From JAOPZW01 sp036379935 (GTDB lineage: Bacteria > Actinomycetota > Thermoleophilia > Solirubrobacterales > Solirubrobacteraceae), in assembly GCA_036379935.1 (NCBI GenBank), contig DASVFT010000050.1:1-64000 (forward strand): a DNA stretch of 64,000 bases, in the 5' to 3' direction. The notes beneath the pieces were generated by a model, which was not told the DNA's origin, searched no databases, and was given only the letters and a program-made list of their open reading frames with translations. A program made the translations under genes and the position numbers. Every line of letters begins with the position of its first letter. The first letter of the stretch is position 1. Positions 43,475-52,452 of this stretch are shown here, one piece after another.

Positions 43475-44425
43475 ATGCGACGGATGCCCTTGCTGCGGAC
43501 CTGCGCCCTGATGATGGCGGCCGTCGCGGCCGCGCTGGCCGCGCCCGCCGCAGCGCCCGCCGCGACCGTCCTCAGCAGCGAGCCCGCTCCCACGCGGGTC
43601 GCCGCCTGGGAGGGCACGGTCATGTGGTCTCAGCTGGACCCGGCGACGGGCGACTACCGCCTCGTGAAGTCGGTCGCGGCCGGCGCCCCCACCGTCGTGC
43701 CGGTCCCCGAGCGCGCCGGTGGGCCCTTCGACATCGACCTGGGGACCAACCGCTCGGGCAGCACCTACGCCGTCTACACGCGCGCCGGCGACCTCTACCG
43801 CCTGAGCGTGGCCTCGGGGGTGGAGACGAAGATCACGAAGCTGAGCTCGCCCACGCTCGCCGAGCGCGATCCCACGATCCAGCGTGGCGAGATCGCCTTC
43901 ATCCGCCGCGACCGCGGGTTCGACCAGCTGCGCATCGGCAACACGCTGACGAGCTCCGCCGGCAGCCGCTTCCTGGTCAAGGAGCGCGCGATCCTCAGCG
44001 CCGAGCTGGCCATCAAGCAGGTCGCCTACGTGGAGCGGTCGGGGAGCACGCGCCGGGTCCACGTGCGCAACATCCGCACGGGCCACGACCAGGTCGTCTA
44101 CCGCGCGACCTCCGGCGGCGCGAACTTCGCCGGCATCACCAAGCCAGGCTACGGGCAGGACCTCGACGGGTTCGTCTGGGCGCGCACGAACCTCGGCTCG
44201 GGCACCGGCAACCGCTTCGTCCGCTACCAGCTGCGGGGCTCCAGGCTCAGCTACGCGCAGGGCTCGCCGCGGTACAACTCGACCTCCTGGGCCGGCCCGC
44301 AGCTCGGAGCGGCGACCTCGTCGTCGCTGGACGGCAGCGACAGCCCCGGCGCCTGCGACGACGCCGGCGTCCACTACTGCTACGTCACGGTGACGGGTCC
44401 ACTGAGCTTCACGCTGAGGCCCTGA
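43475..44425 (+). CDS. Secreted propeller-like protein, function unknown
   Basis: 316 residues from ATG 43475, chosen for the AGGGAAG site upstream; it starts 22 bp after the MetF-family stop. A signal peptide (residues ~1-30, cleavage near APAAAPAA) is followed by repeats such as GDYRLVKSVAAGAP, GDLYRLSVASGVETKI and RRVHVRNIRTGHDQVVY that resemble beta-propeller blades. A cysteine pair occurs near the C-terminus (GACDDAGVHYCY). No catalytic motif. Exported; role unknown. Confidence 0.6.
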   Translation: MRRMPLLRTCALMMAAVAAALAAPAAAPAATVLSSEPAPTRVAAWEGTVMWSQLDPATGDYRLVKSVAAGAPTVVPVPERAGGPFDIDLGTNRSGSTYAVYTRAGDLYRLSVASGVETKITKLSSPTLAERDPTIQRGEIAFIRRDRGFDQLRIGNTLTSSAGSRFLVKERAILSAELAIKQVAYVERSGSTRRVHVRNIRTGHDQVVYRATSGGANFAGITKPGYGQDLDGFVWARTNLGSGTGNRFVRYQLRGSRLSYAQGSPRYNSTSWAGPQLGAATSSSLDGSDSPGACDDAGVHYCYVTVTGPLSFTLRP

Positions 44426-44431
44426 CGGGGC

Positions 44432-45760
44432 ATGTCGACGCCCCCAGAAAAGACGCCCCACCGCGTCGTCGTCGTGGGCGGCGGGTTCGGCGGGCTGCAG
44501 GCCACGCTCAAGCTCGCGCGCCTGCCGGTGGAGGTGACGCTGGTCGACCGGCGCAACTTCCACCTGTTCCAGCCCCTCGCCTACCAGGTGGCCACGGGCG
44601 CCCTCTCGCCGGCCGAGATCTGCTACCCGCTGCGGCGCATCTTCCGGCGCCGGCGCAACGTCCGCGTGATCCTCGCCGAGGTGGTCGACGTCGAGCTCGA
44701 GACGCGGCGCATCGGCCTGCGCGGCGTCGCCGGAGACACGGACCCCGACCCGCTGGCCTACGACACGCTCATCGTCTCGGGCGGGTCGGAGTACTCCTAC
44801 TTCGGGCACGACGAGTGGCGTGAGCACGCCGCCGAGCTCAAGACGCTCGAGGGCGCTCTGACCTTGCGCCGCGAGATCCTCGAGGCCTTCGAGGCGGCCG
44901 AGCTCGAGGCGGACCCGGCCGTGCAGGACGAGTACCTGACCTTCGTCGTCGTCGGCGCGGGGACCACCGGCGTCGAGATGGCGGGCCAGATCGCCGAGAT
45001 CGCCCACGACCTGCGGGGCGACTTCAGGGCCGCCGATCCCGCCCGCGCGAGCATCCTCCTGGTCGAGGCGGGCGATCGCGTGCTCGCCGGCTTCCCACCC
45101 AGCCTCTCGGCCAGGGCGACGCGCTCGCTCGAGAGCCTCGGGGTCACGCCCCGCCTGGGCGAGGCGGTCGTCGACGTGGCGCCCCGCAGTGTCACCGTGA
45201 AGCGCAGCGACGGCGAGATCGACCGGATCGCGACGCGCACGATCATCTGGGCCGCCGGCGTGGTGGCCTCGCCGCTGGCGGCCCTGCTGGCCGAGCGCGC
45301 CGGCCTCGAGGTCGATCGCGCCGGGCGGCTGGAGGTGCTCGCGGATCTCTCGCTGCCCGGTCGCCCCGAGGTGCTTGGGATCGGCGACATGGTGCGGGTG
45401 CGGCAGCCCGACGGCACGTCGCTCGTGCTGCCCGGCGTCGCTCCGGTGGCCATGCAGGAGGGCCGGCACGCGGCCAGGGTCGTGCGCGACCGCCTCGAGG
45501 GCCGGGCGGCCCGACCGTTCCGCTACCGCGACAAGGGCAACCTCGCCACCATCGGCCGCGCCCGTGCCGTGGCCGACATCAAGGGCCTGCACCTCAGCGG
45601 GTTCATCGCCTGGATCAGCTGGCTCCTCGTGCACCTGTGGTACCTGATCGGCTTCCAGAACCGGCTGCTCGTCCTGATCCGCTGGGCGTTCAGCTTCGCC
45701 ACCCATGGGCGTGGCGCGCGCCTCATCGCGCACGAGCCGCCGGAGCGCTCGGCGTCCTAG
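44432..45760 (+). CDS. ndh: Type II NADH dehydrogenase (NDH-2)
   Basis: 442 residues from ATG 44432. FAD-binding VVVVGGGFGGLQATLKLARL, the family motif RRNFHLFQPLAYQVATGALS, NAD-binding VVVGAGTTGVEMAGQIAEIA, and the second FAD motif VLGIGDMVRV. The C-terminal amphipathic region (WISWLLVHLWYLIGFQNRLL) anchors it to the membrane. It transfers electrons from NADH to quinone without pumping protons. It begins 6 bp after the secreted propeller-like gene and overlaps the convergent phzF gene by 4 bp. Confidence 0.92.
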   Translation: MSTPPEKTPHRVVVVGGGFGGLQATLKLARLPVEVTLVDRRNFHLFQPLAYQVATGALSPAEICYPLRRIFRRRRNVRVILAEVVDVELETRRIGLRGVAGDTDPDPLAYDTLIVSGGSEYSYFGHDEWREHAAELKTLEGALTLRREILEAFEAAELEADPAVQDEYLTFVVVGAGTTGVEMAGQIAEIAHDLRGDFRAADPARASILLVEAGDRVLAGFPPSLSARATRSLESLGVTPRLGEAVVDVAPRSVTVKRSDGEIDRIATRTIIWAAGVVASPLAALLAERAGLEVDRAGRLEVLADLSLPGRPEVLGIGDMVRVRQPDGTSLVLPGVAPVAMQEGRHAARVVRDRLEGRAARPFRYRDKGNLATIGRARAVADIKGLHLSGFIAWISWLLVHLWYLIGFQNRLLVLIRWAFSFATHGRGARLIAHEPPERSAS

Positions 45761-46593
45761 AGCTCGACCTGGCCCGAGATGCAGGTCACCGTGGCGCCGC
45801 CCACCCAGATGGTGGCGTCGGCGTCGCGCGTGATGTGGACGCGCCCGGACCGACCGAGTGGCGCTCCCTGGCTGGCCACGTAGGGCGCGCTCGCCCGCTC
45901 GGTCCGCAGCAGCCATTCCGCCAGCGAGGCGTTCAGGCTCCCGGTCACGGGGTCCTCCACCGTGGAGCCGTCCTTGGGGAAGAAGGCCCGCACTTCGAAG
46001 GCGGCCTCCGAGCCCTCCGGATAGGGGCCGACCACGCCCAGGTCGAGGTCGACGAAGCCCGGCCTCAGGGCCAGCACCGCATCGGCGCTGGCCAGCAGGA
46101 CGGCGACCCATCCCGGCCCGTTGTCGACCCACGCGGCGTCGACGATCGCATCGCGCTCGATGCCCAGCACCGCGGCGATGTGGCGCACGAGCGACTCCTC
46201 CACCGGCCCGGAGCGGACGAGCGGCGGCGCGGCGAAGGCGAGCCCGTTGGGCGTGCGGCGTATCGCCACCAGGCCGGCGGCGCACTCCTGCACCACGGCC
46301 TGCGCCTGGTCCGATCGTCCCGAGCCCTCCAGCCACGCATGGCATGTGCCCAGGGTCGGGTGACCGGCGAACGGGAGCTCGAGGACGGGCGTGAAGATCC
46401 GCACGCGGTAGTCGGCGCTCGCGTCGGTCGGCGGCAGGACGAACGTCGTCTCCGACAGGTTCGTCCAGTGCGCGAACCGCTGCATCTCCTCGGTGCCGAG
46501 GCCGGCGCCGTCGAGCACGACCGCCACCGGGTTGCCGCGGTAGGGCGTGGTGGTGAAGACGTCGACCTGGCTGAACGGGCGCGTGCGTGGCAT
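45757..46593 (-). CDS. PhzF-family isomerase/epimerase-like protein
   Basis: 278 residues from ATG 46593. Diaminopimelate-epimerase-like fold with QVDVFTTTPYRGNPVAVVLD, the general acid/base region LSETTFVLPP (Glu), LPFAGHPTLGTCHAWL and EDPVTGSLNASLAEWL. Family members isomerise phenazine precursors; most, including isolated ones like this, have no known substrate and no phenazine genes are nearby. It is divergent from the MBL-fold gene across a 200-bp region with a long inverted repeat. Confidence 0.88.
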   Translation of the reverse strand: MPRTRPFSQVDVFTTTPYRGNPVAVVLDGAGLGTEEMQRFAHWTNLSETTFVLPPTDASADYRVRIFTPVLELPFAGHPTLGTCHAWLEGSGRSDQAQAVVQECAAGLVAIRRTPNGLAFAAPPLVRSGPVEESLVRHIAAVLGIERDAIVDAAWVDNGPGWVAVLLASADAVLALRPGFVDLDLGVVGPYPEGSEAAFEVRAFFPKDGSTVEDPVTGSLNASLAEWLLRTERASAPYVASQGAPLGRSGRVHITRDADATIWVGGATVTCISGQVEL

Positions 46594-46598
46594 CGCGG

Positions 46599-46772
46599 GC
46601 TAGATGATTGATTCCACGGCCCCCACGACCATCTGTCCGCGCCCCGCGGCGCCGGATCGCCACGGTCCGAAGAGGTCCGTGGCTCTGCCACTGTCCCCCT
46701 TCGGCCCGCGTCGCCCGGCATCCACGGTGCACGGCCGTCTGGCCGCGCGGGCCGTAAAATCAATCATCTAGC
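46599..46772. repeat. 23-bp inverted repeats flanking a 128-bp structured spacer
   Basis: The left arm (46599-46621) and right arm (46750-46772) are reverse complements at 21 of 23 positions; the two mismatches are adjacent (CC versus TT in one orientation). The arms hold an AT-rich core, TAGATGATTGATT, unusual in this GC-rich DNA. The spacer contains its own hairpin (GCCACGG and CCGTGGC). Each arm lies just upstream of one divergent start (5 bp from phzF, 21 bp from the MBL gene), in the same orientation relative to its gene. It could be paired operators or a miniature transposon-like element; no target duplication is obvious. Confidence 0.7.
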
Positions 46773-46793
46773 GGCTGACCCTACTGTTCGCAC

Positions 46794-47480
46794 ATGCTGC
46801 GGATCACCTGGTACGGGCACGCCTGCTTCCGGCTTGAGGGCGGCGGCGTCTCGATCGTGACCGACCCGTACACCCCCGAGCGCGCCGGCCTGCGGCCCGT
46901 GGACGAGCCGGCCGACGCGGTGATCATGAGCTCGGCGACCGACCGCGCCCACTCGTGCGCGGCGATGGTGCCGGGGTCCCCCGACGTCCTCGACGCCCTC
47001 GACGCCGTCGATGCGCCGCGGGTCGTCGCGGGCTCCGTCGAGGTGCAGGCCGTCGGCGCCAACGAGGGCACGAACCGTCCCGATGCCCCCAAGGACAACG
47101 CCCTGTACCGGTTCGAGCTCGACGGCATCGCCGTCTGCCACATGGGCGACGTGGGGGTGGCCCTGTCCGAGACCCAGCTCGACCCGCTGCGCGGGCGCGT
47201 CGACGTGCTCCTCGCCCTCGCCGGCGCCAACCTCACGATCCCGTTGCCCGACCTCGACCAGGCGATCGACGAGATCGGCCCGCGGGTCGTGATCCCGATG
47301 CACTACCGCACGCCGTCGCTGCGCTACACGGCCGGACCCGTAGAGGACTTCCTCGAGCGGCGCACCGGCGACCACATCGTGAAGCACGACGGCAGCGTCC
47401 TCGAGCTGAGCCGCGCCGCGCTGGGCGACGACCGATTGACCATCCACGTCCTGCGTCCGGCGGCCGACCCGTTGGCGTAG
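46794..47480 (+). CDS. Metallo-beta-lactamase-fold protein with altered metal motif
   Basis: 228 residues from ATG 46794; TACTGT lies 6 nt upstream, so a leaderless transcript is likely. The sequence follows the UlaG/UPF0173 branch: LRITWYGHACFRLEGGGVSI, VCHMGDVG and VVIPMHYRTPSLRY. The central H-x-H-x-D-H metal motif is replaced by SSATDRAHS, keeping Asp and one His. It may bind one metal or none, and hydrolase activity is uncertain. Divergent from phzF. Confidence 0.8.
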   Translation: MLRITWYGHACFRLEGGGVSIVTDPYTPERAGLRPVDEPADAVIMSSATDRAHSCAAMVPGSPDVLDALDAVDAPRVVAGSVEVQAVGANEGTNRPDAPKDNALYRFELDGIAVCHMGDVGVALSETQLDPLRGRVDVLLALAGANLTIPLPDLDQAIDEIGPRVVIPMHYRTPSLRYTAGPVEDFLERRTGDHIVKHDGSVLELSRAALGDDRLTIHVLRPAADPLA

Positions 47481-47512
47481 GCGCCGGTCGCCGCGCCGCC
47501 CGGGTGACCCGC

Positions 47513-48715
47513 TCAGCCGGCGAGCCGGGCCAGGAAGCCGTGCATGCGCTCGAGCGCGAGGGCGAGGTTCGCGCGCGAGGTCGCGTAGGAGAGGCGCAGA
47601 TGGTCGGCGCCCTCGGCGCCGAAGGCCGAGCCGGCGAGGAGGGCGACGCCGGCCTCCTCCAGCAGGCGGTCGGCCAGCTCGTCCGCGCCCAGGGGGACGC
47701 CCCTCACGTTGGGGAACGCGTAGAAGGCGCCGCTCGGCGTCACGCACGCCACGCCGGGCAGGGCGTTGAGGCCGGCGACCACGAGGTCGCGGCGCGCGGC
47801 GAACTCGGCCACCATGGCGGCCACGTCGTCCTGCGGCCCGGTCAGCGCCGCGATGCCGGCGCGCTGGACGAAGGGCGGCACGCACGACGTCGAGTTGACG
47901 AAGAAGCGCGTGAGCGGCTCGACCAGGGTCTCCGGCACGGCCGCGTAGCCGCAGCGCCAGCCGGTCATCGCGTAGGTCTTCGAGAAGCCGTCGAGCAGCA
48001 CCGTGCGCTCGAGCATCCCCGGCACGCTGGCGATCGAGGCGAAGGCGTCGCCGTAGACCAGGCGCGCGTAGACCTCGTCGGAGAGGACCCACGCCGGCGT
48101 CCCGGCGATGAGCTGCGCCGCCGCGGCGAGATCGGGCGCCGGCGTCAGCCCGCCCGTCGGGTTGTGGGGCGAGTTGAGGACGACGAGCTTGGTGCGGTCG
48201 CTCAGGCGCGCCTCGAGCTCGTCGAGCGCGAAGCTGAACCCGCGCTCCTCGCGCAACGGGAGCGGCACCGGCGTGCCGCCGGCCCAGCGGATGGCCGACT
48301 CGTAGATGGGGAAGCCGGGATCCGGATAGACGATCTCGTCGCCCGGCTCGCAGACGGCGAGGATGGTGAAGAAGAGGAAGGGCTTGGCGCCGTTGGCCAC
48401 CAGCACCCGCTCGGGCGCGACGGTCACGCCGCGGGTGCGCGTGAGCTCGGCCGCCACCGCCTCGCGCAGCTCGGGCAGGCCGGCCGCCGGGCAGTAGTGG
48501 GTCTCGCCCGCCCGCAGCGCGGCCACCGCGGCCTCGGTGACATGCGCCGGCGTGTCGAAGTCGGGCTCGCCGATCTCCAGGTGCACCACGTCGCGCCCGG
48601 CGCGCTCCATCGCCCTCGCGCGCGCGAGGACCGAGAAGGCCGACTCCGTCCCGAGGCGGGCCACGCCCGCCGCCAGGCCGGCTGACTCAGGGGCGCCGAG
48701 CACGCGCAGGAGCAT
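47513..48715 (-). CDS. Class I/II pyridoxal-phosphate aminotransferase
   Basis: 400 residues from ATG 48715. VVHLEIGEPDFDTPAHVTEA at the N-terminus, VLNSPHNPTGGL (cofactor Asn and Pro) and DGFSKTYAMTGWRCGYAA, whose lysine binds PLP; LRLSYATSRANL holds the carboxylate-binding Arg. It belongs to the aspartate/aromatic aminotransferase group (AAT_I). Cytoplasmic; amino-acid specificity cannot be told. Convergent with the MBL gene and 24 bp downstream of ltrA. Confidence 0.9.
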   Translation of the reverse strand: MLLRVLGAPESAGLAAGVARLGTESAFSVLARARAMERAGRDVVHLEIGEPDFDTPAHVTEAAVAALRAGETHYCPAAGLPELREAVAAELTRTRGVTVAPERVLVANGAKPFLFFTILAVCEPGDEIVYPDPGFPIYESAIRWAGGTPVPLPLREERGFSFALDELEARLSDRTKLVVLNSPHNPTGGLTPAPDLAAAAQLIAGTPAWVLSDEVYARLVYGDAFASIASVPGMLERTVLLDGFSKTYAMTGWRCGYAAVPETLVEPLTRFFVNSTSCVPPFVQRAGIAALTGPQDDVAAMVAEFAARRDLVVAGLNALPGVACVTPSGAFYAFPNVRGVPLGADELADRLLEEAGVALLAGSAFGAEGADHLRLSYATSRANLALALERMHGFLARLAG

Positions 48716-48739
48716 ACGCGCCCGCCGCGCTGGCCCGGC

Positions 48740-49942
48740 TCAGGTCGAGGGGGCGAGCCGCTCGAGCGGGGATGGCTCGCCGCGCCGCCGGCGGCGGGCC
48801 GCGGCGAGCTGATCGGCGGCGATGACCGCGGCCAGGACGACGCAGAGCAACCCGGCCACGACGAGCGCCGGCGCGAACGTGCCGATGAGGCCGACGGCGA
48901 GGCAGGCCAGCGCGGCGACCACGCGCCTGCCGCTGATCGTTCGGGTCATCCGCAGGCGCAACGCGACGAGGGCGAGCAGGTAGAGCGCCGGGCCGCACGC
49001 GACCGCGGCGAGCTCCGGATGCGGCAGCTCGTCGGTGGGGTGCGCGATGACGATCTCGTCGCCGACCGCGCTGAGCAGGATCCCGGCGACGATCAGCACG
49101 TGCAGGTAGGTGTAGGCGTCGCGGGCGAGGAGGGTGCGGTTCTCGGCCTGCTCGAGCCGGCGCTGGGCGATCGCGGCGACGAGGTTGAAGTACAGCCACC
49201 ACAGCGCGGCCGTGGCGAGGAAGGCCAGGCCGAAGGCGGCCACCCTCGCGGTCGTGAGCTCGAGCTCGCCCGTGGTGGCGCCGGTGATCACGATCGACTC
49301 GCCGAGCGCGATGATGATGAAGAGCTGGAAGCGCTCGGCGAAGTGCTCGGTGCCGAGCTCCCACGCCCCGGGGCTGAGGCGCCGTCGCCCGGGCAGCCAG
49401 TAGGTCACCAGCGGCGCCGCGTAGTCGAGGGCGAGCGCCGCCAGCCAGAGGAGGGTTCGTGCCGTGCCGTCGACGAGCCCGCCCGCGATCCAGAGTGCGC
49501 CCGCGGCCATCAGCCAGATCAGGATCCCTCCGGACCGCTGGCGCTCCAGCGTGCCGCGCTCCGCGGCGACGAAGGTCAGGAACCAGTGGCGCCCGACCTG
49601 GATCGCCACGTAGGAGCCGACGAAGAGCAGCGCCCGGCCGCCGAAGGCATCCGGGATGGCGATCGCCATCAGCAGGCTGAGCAGCATGAGCGCGATCACG
49701 AGCAGCCGGACGGCCGTCGACTCCGGATCGAGCTCGTTGGTGACCCACGTCGTGTAGTTCCACGACCACCACACGACCAGCAGCACGAGCGCCGACTGAC
49801 CGACGCCCTCCCACGTCAGATGCGTGAGCAGCAGGTGCGAGACCTGCGTGATCGCGAAGACGAAGACGAGGTCGTAGAACAGCTCGAGCGTGGTCGCGCG
49901 CTGCGGTCCCCCGGCATCGCGACGCAGCGACGCTCTGGCCAC
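48740..49942 (-). CDS. ltrA: LtrA family membrane protein
   Basis: 400 residues from GTG 49942, the usual size of the 'low temperature requirement A' family. LELFYDLVFVFAITQVSHLL near the N-terminus and HFAERFQLFIIIALGESIVI in the middle are hallmark LtrA sequences. About eleven hydrophobic segments and an Arg-rich cytoplasmic tail. The name comes from a Listeria mutant; the molecular function is unknown. It starts 8 bp after the GFA-family stop. Confidence 0.9.
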   Translation of the reverse strand: MARASLRRDAGGPQRATTLELFYDLVFVFAITQVSHLLLTHLTWEGVGQSALVLLVVWWSWNYTTWVTNELDPESTAVRLLVIALMLLSLLMAIAIPDAFGGRALLFVGSYVAIQVGRHWFLTFVAAERGTLERQRSGGILIWLMAAGALWIAGGLVDGTARTLLWLAALALDYAAPLVTYWLPGRRRLSPGAWELGTEHFAERFQLFIIIALGESIVITGATTGELELTTARVAAFGLAFLATAALWWLYFNLVAAIAQRRLEQAENRTLLARDAYTYLHVLIVAGILLSAVGDEIVIAHPTDELPHPELAAVACGPALYLLALVALRLRMTRTISGRRVVAALACLAVGLIGTFAPALVVAGLLCVVLAAVIAADQLAAARRRRRGEPSPLERLAPST

Positions 49943-49950
49943 GATCCGAT

Positions 49951-50376
49951 TCAGCCGGGTGTGCGCTCGGGGTGGCGCGGCAGCCCGTCGTCCGGGATCG
50001 GCTCCCAGGGCGCCGCGTAGGCGACGAACTGGCGCGCCGTGGGCCGCACGCCGGGATCCCCGTCGAAGGCTCCGAACCGCACGGCCCGGATCGCGCCCGT
50101 CTCGGGGTCGCGCGCGAACAGCGCGGAGCCGCAGGCGCCGCAGAAGACCTTCTCGAGGCCGTCGCCCGGGCTCCAGCCACGCAGGTGCTCCTCGCCCGCT
50201 ACCACTCGCACGGAGTCCGGGGCAACGCGTGCGGAGATCGCGGCGGCGGTCCCGGTGCGGCGCTGGCAGCGCGTGCAATGGCAGTAGACGGCGCTCGCCA
50301 GCGGTTCGGTGATCTCGAAGCGCACGGCGCCGCAACCGCAGCCGCCGGTGAGGGGAAGGGAGACGTCGGAGGCCAT
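49951..50376 (-). CDS. GFA/CENP-V-family zinc-binding protein
   Basis: 141 residues from ATG 50376. The zinc ligands of the GFA domain are present: GGCGCGAVRFEI, YCHCTRCQRRTG and VFCGACGSALF. Members resemble glutathione-dependent formaldehyde-activating enzyme, but most have no proven activity. It lies 17 bp downstream of the PfkB-type kinase gene on the same strand, so it may be transcribed with the PTS arm, or may form its own unit with ltrA. Confidence 0.88.
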   Translation of the reverse strand: MASDVSLPLTGGCGCGAVRFEITEPLASAVYCHCTRCQRRTGTAAAISARVAPDSVRVVAGEEHLRGWSPGDGLEKVFCGACGSALFARDPETGAIRAVRFGAFDGDPGVRPTARQFVAYAAPWEPIPDDGLPRHPERTPG

Positions 50377-50393
50377 GTCCGCACGGTACCCGC

Positions 50394-51308
50394 TCACCAG
50401 GGGACGACGCGGACGCGCTCGCGGGCGGCGGCGTACGCGGCCTCGTCGACATCGCCCGCCAGCGGCGCGTGCACGGCGGCCGCCGACACGGCGACCGCGT
50501 CGGCGAGGCGCTCCGGCCAGCTGCGCCCGGCGACCAGGCCGGCGGTCAGGGCGGCGACCACGGCGTCTCCGGCGCCGGTGGGGTTGCCGTCCACGGACAG
50601 CGGCGGCTCGGCCTTCCAGCGCCCCTCCGCCGTGTCCGCCGCCAGGCCCGCGGCGCCCAGCGAGGCCACCACGGCGCGCGCGCCGGCGCGACGGAGCGCC
50701 GCGCAGGCGCGCCCCAGCTCGGCGAGGCCGGTGGCGGCGCGGAGCTCGGCGAGGTTCGGCTTGGCGACGTCCGGCCCGGCCTGCACCCCGGCCCGCAGGG
50801 CGGCGCCGTCGGCGTCGAGGACGACCGGCGCGCCGGCGTCGCGCGCGAGCCCGACGAGGAGGGCGTAGGCGTCCAGCGGCACGCCCGGCGGCAGGCTCCC
50901 GGAGAGCACCACGGCGGCGGCGTCGGCGACCAGCGCGCGGAGATGGCGCAGGAGGCGGTCCCACTCGCCCGGCGTGATCAGGGGGCCGGGCTCGTTGAAG
51001 AGCGTTGCGCCGGGGGCCTCGCGCTGAACCACCGTCACCGTGCGCCGGCAGTCGCCGGCCACGTCGACGAGCGCCGCCGGCAGGCCGGCGGCCCGCAGGT
51101 CGGCGCGGATCAGCTCACCCGTCGCGCCGCCGGCAAGGCCGGTGACGGTGACGTCGTGACCGAGCCCGGCGAGCACGCGCGCCACGTTGATGCCTTTGCC
51201 GCCGGCGCGCTGGGCGACGGATCGGACCCGGTGCGACTCGTCGACGACAAGCCGCTCCACCTCGTAGGTGACGTCGAGCGCGGCGTTGAGCGTGACCGTG
51301 ACGATCAC
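50394..51308 (-). CDS. PfkB-family hexose-phosphate kinase (FruK/LacC-like)
   Basis: 304 residues from GTG 51308, overlapping the nagA-like stop as GTGA. It begins VIVTVTLNAALDVTYEVERL as in 1-phosphofructokinase/tagatose-6-phosphate kinase, with substrate motif RAGGKGINVARVLAGLG and ATP/catalytic motif NPTGAGDAVVAAL (base Asp). It would phosphorylate a ketose phosphate using ATP to give a bisphosphate for aldolase. Beside deacetylase and isomerase genes, tagatose-6-phosphate or fructose-6-phosphate is the likely substrate; the context does not separate these. Confidence 0.85.
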   Translation of the reverse strand: MIVTVTLNAALDVTYEVERLVVDESHRVRSVAQRAGGKGINVARVLAGLGHDVTVTGLAGGATGELIRADLRAAGLPAALVDVAGDCRRTVTVVQREAPGATLFNEPGPLITPGEWDRLLRHLRALVADAAAVVLSGSLPPGVPLDAYALLVGLARDAGAPVVLDADGAALRAGVQAGPDVAKPNLAELRAATGLAELGRACAALRRAGARAVVASLGAAGLAADTAEGRWKAEPPLSVDGNPTGAGDAVVAALTAGLVAGRSWPERLADAVAVSAAAVHAPLAGDVDEAAYAAARERVRVVPW

Positions 51309-52450
51309 TGCGGGACCCACTCGCCGGCCGCCATCACGGCGCGCAGCTCCAGGTCCTCGTCGAGGACCACCAGGTCGGCCCGGCGACCGCTCGCGATCGC
51401 GCCGACCTCGCGCAGGCCGAGGACGCGCGCCGGCGTCGAGGCGGTCATCGCCACCGCCTCCTCCACCGGCAGCCCCACGTCGTGGACCAAGCGCGCGAAC
51501 GCGCGGTCCATGGTCAGCACGCTGCCCGCCAGCGAGCTTCCGTCCTCCAGCTCGGCCACGTCGCCGCGGACCATCACGGTCATCGGCCCGAGCCGGTAGG
51601 TCCCGTCGCCCATGCCGGCCGCGGCCATCGCGTCGGTGATGGCCAGGAGCCGGCCGGCGCCGGCCGCTCGAGCGGCAAGGCGGACGGCGCCGTCGTGGAC
51701 GTGGACGCCGTCGCAGATGAGCTCGCACGTGACCGCGGGGTGGGCGAGCGCCGCGCCGGCCACGCCCGGCTCGCGGTGATGGAGCGGACGCAGGCCGTTG
51801 AAGAGGTGGGTGACGTGGGTCGCGCCGGCGGCGAAGGCCTCCTCGGCCTGCGCCGCGGTCGCGTCGCTGTGCCCGATGGCGGCGACCAGGCCGGCCGCGG
51901 CGGCGTGGCGGACGAGGTCCAGTCCGCCCGGCAGCTCGGGTGCGACGGTGACCATGCGCACCGCGCCGTCGCCGGCGGCCAGCAGGCGCTCGAGCTCGGC
52001 CGGGTCGGGCGCGCGCATGTCACGCTCGCTCTGGGCGCCGCGCCGGGTGGGGTTGAGCCACGGGCCCTCGAGGTGGATGCCTTCGAGAACGCCCTCGGCC
52101 GCCAGCCCGGCCAGGGTCGTCACGGCGGCGGCCATCTCGTCCAACGGGGCGGTGACCACGCTGGCGATCGTGCTCGTGGTCCCGCGCGTGCGATGGAACG
52201 CGGCTGCGCGGCGCGCGTCCTCGACGCGCGCCGTCGTGTAGGCGGCGCCCGCGCCGCCGTGGACGTGGACGTCGACGAAGCCGGGGACGACCCACGCGCC
52301 GTCGAGCTGCTGCACCGCGCTCCCCGCGGCGGGCTCGCCGGTGCCCACGGCCTCGATGCGCTCGCCGGCGATCCGGATCCAGCCGGGAGCCAGCACGCCG
52401 GCGGGCGTGACGATCCGCGGCGCGGCGAGGACGGTCGTCGAGCCGGCCAC
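51305..52450 (-). CDS. nagA: N-acetyl-hexosamine-6-phosphate deacetylase (NagA/AgaA-like)
   Basis: 381 residues from GTG 52450, 2 bp after the Enzyme I stop. Amidohydrolase barrel: VVPGFVDVHVHGGAGA (H-x-H), EGIHLEGPWLNPTRRGA (metal Glu), AAIGHSDATAAQAEEAF (metal His), THLFNGLRPLHHREPG (His) and LLAITDAMAAAGMGDG (catalytic Asp). It removes acetate from GlcNAc-6-P or GalNAc-6-P in the cytoplasm. NagA and AgaA cannot be separated by sequence alone here. Translationally coupled to the downstream kinase. Confidence 0.92.
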   Translation of the reverse strand: MAGSTTVLAAPRIVTPAGVLAPGWIRIAGERIEAVGTGEPAAGSAVQQLDGAWVVPGFVDVHVHGGAGAAYTTARVEDARRAAAFHRTRGTTSTIASVVTAPLDEMAAAVTTLAGLAAEGVLEGIHLEGPWLNPTRRGAQSERDMRAPDPAELERLLAAGDGAVRMVTVAPELPGGLDLVRHAAAAGLVAAIGHSDATAAQAEEAFAAGATHVTHLFNGLRPLHHREPGVAGAALAHPAVTCELICDGVHVHDGAVRLAARAAGAGRLLAITDAMAAAGMGDGTYRLGPMTVMVRGDVAELEDGSSLAGSVLTMDRAFARLVHDVGLPVEEAVAMTASTPARVLGLREVGAIASGRRADLVVLDEDLELRAVMAAGEWVPQ

Positions 52451-52452
52451 GA

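Noticed and set aside
45757..46593. Phenazine biosynthesis locus
   Set aside because: Only a lone PhzF-family gene is present; other phz genes are absent, and isolated family members are common.
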